Shown here in pieces: positions 7,310 through 12,309 of a stretch of 16,476 nucleotides of DNA. The notes beneath the pieces are model-generated. The model worked only from the letters and a program-made list of their open reading frames with translations, made no database searches and had not been told where the DNA came from. The stretch's first letter is position 1. Every line of letters begins with the position of its first letter. The position numbers and the translations under genes were made by a program. The DNA is from Actinobacteria bacterium 13_1_40CM_66_12 (GTDB lineage Bacteria; Chloroflexota; Dormibacteria; Dormibacterales; Dormibacteraceae): positions 1 to 16,476 of the forward strand of contig MNEW01000066.1 in the NCBI GenBank assembly GCA_001917895.1, read 5' to 3'.

Positions 7310-7913
7310 GGCGGTAGCCTCCGAATCAGACGTTCTTGATCCGCGCGAGGCGCGACGTTTGCAGCGGCGTGCGCGGCTGACCCAGGCCGCGCTGGGCATG
7401 TTCGCCGCGCGTGGCTATCACGACACGTCGGTCGACGATATCGTGGCACGCGCGCGGATGTCGAAGTCTGCGTTCTACGAGCAGTTCGAGTCGAAGGAGC
7501 ACTGCTTTCGCGAGGTCCTCGCGCAGGAAGGCGGCGACCTGATCCACGCTGTGATTGGCGCCGCGGCCGGCGGTGTCGACCATCGCGATCGGATGCGCCG
7601 CGGGATCCGCACGTTCGTGGTGGCGTGCTACAAGCGCTCGACGGTGGCGCGGTTGATGATGGTCGAGTCGGTGGGCCTGAGCGCGAGCGTCGAGGAAGTG
7701 CGCCACCAGCTGCAGGAGCGGTTCGCGCACATGGTCGCGGAGGAGGTGCGGCTGGCTCTTGTCGACGACGAGTTCTACGCCGACCAGGATCCGCAGGTGT
7801 TCGGGCGAGCGGTGGTGGGGGCGGTCAACGACGCGATCGGGTACTTCCTCACGCACCCCGGGGCCGACGCGGAGTCGTTGGCGGAAAGCCTCTGCCGGAT
7901 CTTTGCCCCTTAA
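7296..7913 (+). CDS. TetR/AcrR family transcriptional regulator
   Basis: About 205 residues. The N-terminal helix-turn-helix domain is clear: RLTQAALGMFAARGYHDTSV, DDIVARARMSKSAFYEQFES, KEHCFREVL. The helical C-terminal ligand and dimer domain is of ordinary length and has no recognisable ligand signature. No ATG or GTG lies just before the DNA-binding domain. The TTG at 7296 leaves 14 bases of overlap with the acyl-CoA dehydrogenase gene and gives a normal lead of about 20 residues; the TTG at 7359 is a shorter alternative. Cotranscription with the dehydrogenase, and the inverted repeat in its promoter, suggest it represses its own operon. The 3' end overlaps the tail of the convergent DinB-like frame by about 65 bases. 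Confidence 0.88.
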   Translation: MPTTRAVASESDVLDPREARRLQRRARLTQAALGMFAARGYHDTSVDDIVARARMSKSAFYEQFESKEHCFREVLAQEGGDLIHAVIGAAAGGVDHRDRMRRGIRTFVVACYKRSTVARLMMVESVGLSASVEEVRHQLQERFAHMVAEEVRLALVDDEFYADQDPQVFGRAVVGAVNDAIGYFLTHPGADAESLAESLCRIFAP

Positions 7914-8331
7914 GCGAGCTCCAGTAGTAGAGGTCGCGTAGGTAGCCGATCACCCCGCCGTGGAAGGCGTCGTGGTCGGCCATCGTCGTAAAGATCCTCC
8001 AGGCCGGCCAGAGGTCGCCCCAATTCGTCTTGCGCGGATCGTCGAGATTGGCTTCGGGCATGCCGCGAAGATCGTCCGCGAGCATGCCTTGGGCCTTTTC
8101 CAGAAGCAGCAGCGCGCCAGAGGCGCTTGACGGGATTTCGATTTGAGGAAAGGTGAGGCGAGCGTCGCCGTACGCCCACTCGTGATACATGAGCTTGGTC
8201 GTCCCAAGGTGGACCAGCTGCCAGCCGATCGTCGTCAGGGGAGCTGGGTCGGGCTCCGGAATCGCGTAGTGATAAGTCCAGTGTCCGGGCTTGTCTTCGT
8301 AAATGGTCCAGCTGTCTGGAGTCCACTTCAG
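7849..8331 (-). CDS. DinB-like four-helix protein, 5' end abnormal
   Basis: Minus-strand frame with DinB/YfiT-superfamily character: WTPDSWTIY near the start, TTIGWQLVHLGTTKLM with a candidate metal-binding His, and DHDAFHGGVIGYLRDLYYW with a DHxxxH motif supplying two further His. The family includes metal-dependent thiol transferases and many uncharacterised members, so no reaction can be assigned. The frame is open up to a TGA at 8404-8406 but has no ATG, GTG or TTG before the ATG at 8190, which lies inside the domain. Homology begins at about 8331, where CTG overlaps the TGA of the upstream gene (CTGA). The first helix of the fold is not in this frame. A C6 run at 8333-8338 (plus strand) is a plausible indel site: one extra base would join it to the end of the upstream frame. 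The tail after LYYWSSLK overlaps tetR and may be spurious. Confidence 0.6.
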   Translation of the reverse strand: MKWTPDSWTIYEDKPGHWTYHYAIPEPDPAPLTTIGWQLVHLGTTKLMYHEWAYGDARLTFPQIEIPSSASGALLLLEKAQGMLADDLRGMPEANLDDPRKTNWGDLWPAWRIFTTMADHDAFHGGVIGYLRDLYYWSSLKGQRSGRGFPPTTPRRPRGA

Positions 8332-8927
8332 GCCCCCCGGGAGATGGTCGCGGTCGCGAGCTGGTACTGGTCGCTTTGATCGCCGACCAGATGCTCGAGG
8401 TGGTCATCCTCCGTGATCGTGATCGTTCCAGAATCCATCCCAACTGTCGACACGGCTACGAGCGCCCATCTGCCTGTGCCGGCAACGCCGTAGAGGTACT
8501 GGTGCGCATACAGCCAAGGCCTCGCACGATAGCAATGGATGACGAGCTCCCTGGTCGAGGGAACGTACTCGAAGTTGTATCCGTCCCACGGAGTGATCTC
8601 ACCCGCGCCCGACCAACTGACGCAATGGGGCCAAATCAAGTAGAGGGTCTGCGCGCTCTGGGTGAGGTTGGGATAGTAGGCGGCCACCGTGGTGGTATCG
8701 CACTGGGTTGCTTTGCCGGGCAGAAAGCATTTCATTTGGGCGAGGTTTTGGCTGGCTGGACTCGCCACCCAGACAAAAGCCTCGCTGGATTCGAAGAATG
8801 TGACCTTGACCGGTATGCCGCCAACCGAATGCACGTCATGCACCGGTGGTGCGACAAAAGCATCGGCCAAGAGGAATATCAAAATTGCGGCGCCGGCACC
8901 TAGAAAGACGGCACGTCTGCGTCTCAC
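8328..8927 (-). CDS. Signal-anchored extracytoplasmic protein, unknown function
   Basis: 199 residues from a GTG with a strong GGAGGAG 5-6 bases upstream. A basic MRRRR start is followed by one hydrophobic segment (AVFLGAGAAILIFLLADAF), then a region rich in beta-type sequence, so the protein is probably exported and anchored at the membrane or cleaved. Two Cys pairs are possible from KCFLPGKATQC and later HCVSW and IHCYRA. I recognise no family. The last 36 residues (from MDSGTITITEDD through LVGDQSDQYQLA) may be the true C-terminus, or may be the missing first helix of the downstream DinB-like protein, since that domain resumes exactly where this frame ends. Transcribed away from the 3-TM protein gene at 8993. 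Confidence 0.7.
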   Translation of the reverse strand: MRRRRAVFLGAGAAILIFLLADAFVAPPVHDVHSVGGIPVKVTFFESSEAFVWVASPASQNLAQMKCFLPGKATQCDTTTVAAYYPNLTQSAQTLYLIWPHCVSWSGAGEITPWDGYNFEYVPSTRELVIHCYRARPWLYAHQYLYGVAGTGRWALVAVSTVGMDSGTITITEDDHLEHLVGDQSDQYQLATATISRGA

Positions 8928-8938
8928 ATCCGCTCCTC

Positions 8939-8974
8939 CGGTTACCCAACGCTGCCGCCCCCGTTACGTAACCG
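8939..8974. repeat. Inverted repeat between divergent genes
   Basis: CGGTTAC (8939-8945) and GTAACCG (8968-8974) are perfect 7-base inverted copies, and the second is part of a 10-base palindrome GTTACGTAAC (8963-8972). They lie between the divergent genes starting at 8927 and 8993 and could bind a shared regulator. Function inferred from position only. Confidence 0.35.
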
Positions 8975-8979
8975 GGCAG

Positions 8980-8985
8980 TATCCT
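8980..8985 (+). promoter_or_regulatory. -10-like motif, probable leaderless start
   Basis: TATCCT ends 7 bases before the ATG at 8993. No Shine-Dalgarno precedes that ATG (the TCCTCC there is the opposite sense), so transcription probably begins at or next to the start codon. No clear -35. Confidence 0.45.
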
Positions 8986-8992
8986 CCAAAAA

Positions 8993-9793
8993 ATGCGCGG
9001 GCCAAAAACAGCGCTGCTCGTCTGCTTCGGCGGGGCCGCCGCGGCGGTGCTGGGCCTGGCATGGGATGTGTCTATCCATAGCGCGTATCCCAGCCTCGCT
9101 CAACACGAGACTCCGCTCGACCCGCTCAGCCCCGCGCACGACCTGATCGCGGCCGGCATCCTGGTCGCCGCGATTGGAGCAGCGTGGGCGATCGGCGTCG
9201 GCGTCAGTCGCCGGCTGGGCGCCTTGGCTCTGCTGCCGATCGTGGCTTCGATCGCGTGGGTTGGCACAACCGCTCTGGACGCGCCGGCGCTCGAGACCGG
9301 AACCACCGATCAGCAGGCGGCGGCCAACCAGTTGTGGCAAAAGACGGAGGAGGCGTCGATCCGGTACAGATCGCTCTCGGCTGCGCGTGCCGACGGCTAC
9401 CTTGCCTTCAACCCGATCGGCGATCCCTTGATCCACTACGTGAACCCCGCCTACATGCAGGACGGAAGGATTCTCGACCCCGAGCACGTGGAGTCGCTGG
9501 TCTACGAGAACACGCTGCGCGGTCCGGTGCTGCTGGCGGCCATGTATTCGCTCGAGGATCCAAACGCGGCGCCCCCTGACGTGGCCGGGCAGCTGACGCC
9601 CTGGCACCGTCACGACGATCTGTGTTTCACGCCCGGAGGCGAGGTCGTCGGGGCGGCACCTGCTTGCCCGCCCGGTTCAGCGACCTACTACACGCCGTGG
9701 ATGCTGCATGTGTGGCTGGTGCCAAACCGCTACGGGCGCTTCGCGTCCGACCTGGATCCGTGGAACCAGCTGGCTATCGAGCTGTTCGGATGA
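8993..9793 (+). CDS. 3-TM membrane protein with His/Cys-containing C-terminal domain, unknown function
   Basis: 266 residues. Three hydrophobic segments (about 7-24, 49-71, 75-94) are followed by a soluble domain of about 170 residues that is probably outside the membrane. That domain contains YLAFNPIGDPLIHYVN, LLAAMYSLEDPNA, TPWHRHDDLCFTPGG (His205, His207, Cys211), ACPPGS (Cys225), and TPWMLHVWLVPN (His239). The conserved-looking His and Cys suggest a metal site, possibly cupin-like, but no family is recognised and this is inference. The start is an ATG without a Shine-Dalgarno, 7 bases after TATCCT. The stop TGA overlaps the methyltransferase ATG (ATGA), so the two proteins probably work in one process. 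Confidence 0.75.
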   Translation: MRGPKTALLVCFGGAAAAVLGLAWDVSIHSAYPSLAQHETPLDPLSPAHDLIAAGILVAAIGAAWAIGVGVSRRLGALALLPIVASIAWVGTTALDAPALETGTTDQQAAANQLWQKTEEASIRYRSLSAARADGYLAFNPIGDPLIHYVNPAYMQDGRILDPEHVESLVYENTLRGPVLLAAMYSLEDPNAAPPDVAGQLTPWHRHDDLCFTPGGEVVGAAPACPPGSATYYTPWMLHVWLVPNRYGRFASDLDPWNQLAIELFG

Positions 9794-10416
9794 GTGACTG
9801 CCTGCGCAAAGTACAGCGCATCTACGACCAGGACCCCGACGCGTATCACCGTGCGATGTCGACGAGGTTCTCGGATTGGTTGACGGGCGGCCGGCGGCGG
9901 AAGGTGGGGGAGACCGTGCGCGGATTGGTCCTCGACGTCGGCTTCGGGACCGGGCTGAGCATCCCCCACTACCCGCCGGACGTTCGGGTGGTCGGCATCG
10001 ACTTGAGCTCGAAGATGCTCGAGGTTGGGCGCCGCTTCGCCCGCGAACGCAGCCGTCAGGCTGACGTTGGGGTCATGGACGCCGAGCACCTGGCGCTGCG
10101 CGACCATGTCTTCGATTCGGTGGCTTTCAACCTGTGCTTATGCACGATTCCGGATCCAGGGGCGGCGGTCCGAGAAGCCCTGCGAGTCGCCAAGCCAGGG
10201 GCGCCCATGGTGTTCCTCGAGCATGTCCGGAGCCACCTGATGCCGGTTGCGCTCGTCGAGGAAGCCCTGAATCCGGTAATGGTGGCGCTGCAAGCGGATC
10301 ACATGAATCGCCGGACCGCAGACATCATCAAGCGGAGCGGGGTGGAGGTTCTTTCCATTGACCGTTGGTTCGCGGGCGTCTTCAACCTGATAATCGGCCG
10401 CGCGCCCGCCGGTTAA
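9790..10416 (+). CDS. Class I SAM-dependent methyltransferase
   Basis: 208 residues with a Rossmann methyltransferase core: motif I VLDVGFGTGLSIPHYPP, acidic ribose-binding VVGIDLSSKML, motif II region GVMDAEHLALRDHVFDSV, and VFLEHVRSHLMPVALVEE. The closest resemblance is to UbiE/MenG-like and phospholipid or small-molecule methyltransferases of the type with an EHVRS element; the substrate is not known. The frame is open upstream to 9622 but that stretch is antisense-like low complexity within the previous gene. The ATG at 9790 (ATGA overlap) gives the right N-terminus (MSDCLRKVQRIYDQ). Likely coupled to the 3-TM protein gene upstream. The SOS-type promoter of the next gene begins 8 bases after its stop. 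Confidence 0.88.
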   Translation: MSDCLRKVQRIYDQDPDAYHRAMSTRFSDWLTGGRRRKVGETVRGLVLDVGFGTGLSIPHYPPDVRVVGIDLSSKMLEVGRRFARERSRQADVGVMDAEHLALRDHVFDSVAFNLCLCTIPDPGAAVREALRVAKPGAPMVFLEHVRSHLMPVALVEEALNPVMVALQADHMNRRTADIIKRSGVEVLSIDRWFAGVFNLIIGRAPAG

Positions 10417-10423
10417 GCTACAC

Positions 10424-10453
10424 TTGCACGCCGAACGCCTGTTCGTGTAAGAT
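10424..10453 (+). promoter_or_regulatory. SOS-type promoter of the 121-aa unknown gene
   Basis: TTGCAC (10424-10429) and TAAGAT (10448-10453) are 18 bases apart, and the whole spacer is occupied by a LexA box. The ATG of the downstream gene begins 10 bases after the -10, so the transcript would have a very short leader. The arrangement (box between -35 and -10) is the same as at the LysM gene next to lexA. Confidence 0.65.
10432..10445. promoter_or_regulatory. LexA (SOS) box upstream of unknown gene
   Basis: CGAAC-GCCT-GTTCG: perfect 5+5 inverted repeat with a 4-base centre, matching the Gram-positive/actinobacterial LexA consensus CGAAC-N4-GTTCG. lexA itself, 1.2 kb away, has an identical-type box. 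Position between -35 and -10 is ideal for repression. Confidence 0.75.
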
Positions 10454-10463
10454 TATTGTGAAC

Positions 10464-10829
10464 ATGCGTACGCTCCAGACCCAGGTCAAGCTCCGCCGGC
10501 TCATCCGATCCAGCTCGGAGGCGTTCTCGCGTCTGCGCTGGCAGCCGAGCGAACGCCGGATGGCGGATGCGATCGTCGACCGCCTCCTGGGCCTGGCGGC
10601 CGAGGTTCGGGAGTCCTGGGCCGAGGATGCGCTTTCGGGACGCCCTGGAGAGGCTCTGAGGGCCTTCGTGGCCGAATCGCTCCGTACCGCCGAGCTGGCG
10701 ATCACCGGCGCCGCCCAGGAAGGCTCTGATCTCGAGCTGCTGCGCCAGGACTTCGAGCGGGCCGCGCTGCCGCTGGAGGTCTTTCTACGCGGCCTGGACG
10801 CCGAGCCGGCCCTGCAGCGCTCCGCTTAG
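10464..10829 (+). CDS. Putative SOS-regulated helical protein, 121 aa, unknown function
   Basis: I do not recognise a family. The protein looks entirely alpha-helical and soluble, with no signal or membrane segment. It has a basic N-terminus (MRTLQTQVKLRRLIRSSSEA), a middle helix pair (RMADAIVDRLLGLAAEVRES), and an acidic-leaning C-terminal half (LRTAELAITGAAQEGSDLEL). ATG 10464 is chosen; GTG 10458 is in frame two codons earlier. There is no Shine-Dalgarno, consistent with a leaderless or nearly leaderless mRNA from the TAAGAT -10. A perfect LexA box sits in the promoter, so expression should rise after DNA damage. A role in repair, division control or a damage checkpoint is possible but unproven. 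The upstream methyltransferase ends 47 bases earlier and is probably a separate unit, though read-through would be possible. Confidence 0.72.
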   Translation: MRTLQTQVKLRRLIRSSSEAFSRLRWQPSERRMADAIVDRLLGLAAEVRESWAEDALSGRPGEALRAFVAESLRTAELAITGAAQEGSDLELLRQDFERAALPLEVFLRGLDAEPALQRSA

Positions 10830-10846
10830 TTCGTAGGAGCTTCGCG

Positions 10847-10861
10847 ATTCCGCACGTTTGG
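10847..10861 (+). repeat. Direct repeat, copy 1, with 16-base palindrome
   Basis: ATTCCGCACGTTTGG, identical to the copy at 10889. Its 3' part begins a perfect 16-base palindrome, CGTTTGGATCCAAACG (10855-10870). Confidence 0.8.
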
Positions 10862-10888
10862 ATCCAAACGCGCCAATCCAGGGCCCGC

Positions 10889-10903
10889 ATTCCGCACGTT
10901 TGG
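10889..10903 (+). repeat. Direct repeat, copy 2, with imperfect palindrome
   Basis: ATTCCGCACGTTTGG, starting exactly 42 bases after copy 1, close to four helical turns. It runs into an imperfect palindrome CGTTTGGCGCAAAACG (10897-10912), so both copies sit at the same place relative to a dyad. Could be paired protein-binding sites or pieces of a dispersed repeat. Confidence 0.8.
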
Positions 10904-10986
10904 CGCAAAACGATCGGAAAGCCCGAGGGTATGGCCGGCATTAGGCTTGCTTAAAGGGGCATTATCAAAACCATAAGCTCACGATA

Positions 10987-11232
10987 TTAGGGGTCGCCAG
11001 GTCCCCTTCCCGACCGCTTTAGAGCCTTCTCCAGGGACTCGCGTCCGATGCGACCCACGGCGACGACGGCGCCGTCAACCAGCACGACTGGGACTCTGAA
11101 GTCGTAGAGCCGGTGCAATTCGGCGTCGGCGTCGACGTCGGCCAGCTCGGGCTGGACGCCGAGCTCGCGGAGGAGGCTCAGGGCTTCATCGCAGAGGTGG
11201 CAGCCCTGCCGGGTCACCAGGACGACGTTCAC
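10987..11232 (-). CDS. Glutaredoxin-like thioredoxin-fold protein
   Basis: 81 residues with the DUF836/glutaredoxin-like pattern: VVLVTRQGCHLCDEALSLL (CxxC as CHLC at about residues 11-14), an acidic ELADVDADAEL strand, a cis-Pro loop RVPVVLVDG, and a closing helix. Probably a small dithiol redox protein in the cytosol; the partner is unknown. The GTG at 11232 is preferred because homologues begin right at the first beta strand; a longer frame to 11283 would overlap the LysM gene with unconserved sequence. The 19-base gap behind the LysM gene suggests a shared transcript from the SOS-controlled promoter. Confidence 0.8.
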   Translation of the reverse strand: MNVVLVTRQGCHLCDEALSLLRELGVQPELADVDADAELHRLYDFRVPVVLVDGAVVAVGRIGRESLEKALKRSGRGPGDP

Positions 11233-11251
11233 CAGGCTGAGCCTAGCTGTC

Positions 11252-11560
11252 CTAGGCCGGCAGGCGCAGAGTCTCCCCCACATTGATCACCGGGCTCGAC
11301 AGGCCGTTCAGCTGCTCGATCTCGTCTACCCGCATCCGCGTGTCGTCCGCGGGGTAACGAGCGGCCGCAATCGTCCACAGCGTGTCGCCCGGCTGGACGA
11401 CCATCGTCGCCGCCGCCTCGCCGCCCTGGGCGATCCGGCTCAGAGCCAGCATCACCGCCAGCGCCGCCACCAAGACCAGGGCCCAGCGGTAAACGTGCCG
11501 CAGGGCCCGGTCGGAACGGAGTGGGGTACGTGGTTTGGTGGCGTAGCCGGCGGCGTACAT
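11252..11560 (-). CDS. YneA-like LysM protein (SOS cell-division suppressor candidate)
   Basis: 102 residues: a cytoplasmic N-terminus of about 25 residues, one membrane helix (WALVLVAALAVMLALSRIA), then a single LysM domain (VVQPGDTLWTIAAARY to INVGETLRLPA) that should bind peptidoglycan outside the membrane. This architecture and the position divergent from lexA match Bacillus YneA and the mycobacterial Rv2719c arrangement, SOS-induced proteins that hold back septation or act on the wall. Function here is inferred from that parallel. The promoter is strong (TTGACA, 17 bases, TAATCT) with a perfect LexA box in the spacer. The ATG lies 9 bases after the -10, so the leader is very short and no Shine-Dalgarno is seen. 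Confidence 0.82.
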   Translation of the reverse strand: MYAAGYATKPRTPLRSDRALRHVYRWALVLVAALAVMLALSRIAQGGEAAATMVVQPGDTLWTIAAARYPADDTRMRVDEIEQLNGLSSPVINVGETLRLPA

Positions 11561-11569
11561 GTGTTCGAG

Positions 11570-11598
11570 AGATTACCGAACGGGCGTTCGGATGTCAA
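11570..11598 (-). promoter_or_regulatory. SOS-type promoter of the LysM gene
   Basis: Read on the minus strand: TTGACA (11598-11593), a perfect -35, 17-base spacer, then TAATCT (11575-11570). A LexA box fills the spacer. This is the best consensus promoter in the window. Confidence 0.8.
11577..11590. promoter_or_regulatory. LexA (SOS) box 1, lexA/LysM intergenic
   Basis: CGAAC-GGGC-GTTCG, perfect 5+5 dyad. It lies between -35 and -10 of the LysM gene promoter and upstream of the lexA promoter. Confidence 0.88.
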
Positions 11599-11603
11599 GG
11601 CAT

Positions 11604-11617
11604 CGAACAAAGGTTTG
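11604..11617. promoter_or_regulatory. LexA (SOS) box 2, at lexA -35
   Basis: CGAAC-AAAG-GTTTG, one mismatch from the dyad consensus. It overlaps the first bases of the lexA -35 and lies 27 bases centre to centre from box 1, which supports autorepression of lexA at somewhat weaker affinity. Confidence 0.7.
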
Positions 11618-11643
11618 CAACCGCCCGCGCCAAGTGCTAGCAT
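11615..11643 (+). promoter_or_regulatory. lexA promoter
   Basis: TTGCAA (11615-11620), 17-base spacer, TAGCAT (11638-11643) with an upstream TG one base away (extended -10). Predicted leader of about 45 bases ends in a GGGAG Shine-Dalgarno (11683-11687), 7 bases before the TTG start. Confidence 0.7.
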
Positions 11644-11694
11644 GAGTTCAACGTCCCCCCTACGCCCTGAATACGAACTCCCGGGAGAAGTAAA

Positions 11695-12309
11695 TTGACC
11701 GAACAGCTGACCGAACGCCAGAACAAGATCCTCGACTACATCCGCTACGTCACGAAGTCCCGCAACTACCCGCCCAGCGTCCGCGAGATCGGCGAGGCGG
11801 TCGGCCTGAGCTCGAGCTCGACCGTTCACAACCACCTCAACCAGCTCGAGCGGCGCGGACTGATCAAGCGCGACCCCAGCAAGTCCCGCACCGTCCAGCT
11901 CGTTCAAGACGTCGAAGTCGACAAGCAGCGGCGCAACGCCGTTTCGGTCCCCGTCATCGGCAACGTGGCCGCCGGCGCTCCCATCCTGGCCGAGCAGAAC
12001 ATCGAAGACCACTTCCTGCTCTCGCCCGAGATGGCCCAGGAGGGCAATTTCCTGCTCCGAGTCCGGGGCGAAAGCATGATCAACGCCGGCATCCTCGACG
12101 GCGACATGGTCCTGGTGAGGCCTCAGCAGGATGCGCCCAACGGCTCCATCGTCGTCGCCCTGGTCGACGGAGACGCGACCGTCAAGCGATTCGAGCGCGG
12201 CAACGGCCACGTCAAGCTGATCGCCGAAAATCCGGCCTACGAGCCGATCGTGACCAGCAACGTGAGCCTGGTCGGCGTTGTCCGCGGTGTGATCAGACTC
12301 TTTCGCTGA
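11695..12309 (+). CDS. lexA: LexA repressor, SOS master regulator
   Basis: 204 residues. The N-terminal winged helix-turn-helix (TERQNKILDYIRYVTKSRNY, then PPSVREIGEAVGLSSSSTVH) binds SOS boxes. The C-terminal S24-type self-cleaving domain has the Ala93-Gly94 cleavage site (NVAAGAP), nucleophile Ser127 (RGESMIN) and general-base Lys164 (DATVKRF), all intact, so RecA-stimulated autocleavage should work. The start is TTG 11695 with GGGAG 7 bases before it. Divergent from the YneA-like gene across a region with two LexA boxes. Its 3' end overlaps the convergent hflX frame by 17 bases. Confidence 0.97.
   Translation: MTEQLTERQNKILDYIRYVTKSRNYPPSVREIGEAVGLSSSSTVHNHLNQLERRGLIKRDPSKSRTVQLVQDVEVDKQRRNAVSVPVIGNVAAGAPILAEQNIEDHFLLSPEMAQEGNFLLRVRGESMINAGILDGDMVLVRPQQDAPNGSIVVALVDGDATVKRFERGNGHVKLIAENPAYEPIVTSNVSLVGVVRGVIRLFR

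Larger units (their letters stand above)
10830..10986. other. Intergenic region between convergent genes
   Basis: 157 bases separating the plus-strand SOS gene from the minus-strand glutaredoxin-like gene. It holds two 15-base direct repeats with associated palindromes (10847-10912) and then an AT-richer stretch (about 10940-10986) with no gene. No hairpin followed by a T-run is seen on either strand, so an intrinsic terminator is not supported. Confidence 0.6.

Noticed and set aside
5981..7399. Long minus-strand open frame (472 codons)
   Set aside because: Antisense to the acyl-CoA dehydrogenase gene and its promoter; composition is Arg/Leu/Asp-rich low complexity.
9622..9789. Upstream extension of the methyltransferase frame
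   Set aside because: Lies within the coding sequence of the 3-TM protein and translates to Arg/Gly-rich sequence; ATG 9790 with the ATGA overlap fits the family N-terminus.
10702..10941. Minus-strand 79-codon frame over the paired repeats
   Set aside because: Half lies antisense to the SOS-gene ORF and the rest is a translation of the 15-base repeats (QTCG appears twice); no Shine-Dalgarno.
10940..10986. Promoter-like TTGCTT and CATTAT hexamers in the AT-richer stretch
   Set aside because: Spacing is about 12 bases and no plus-strand gene follows; minus-strand alternatives lead to no gene either.
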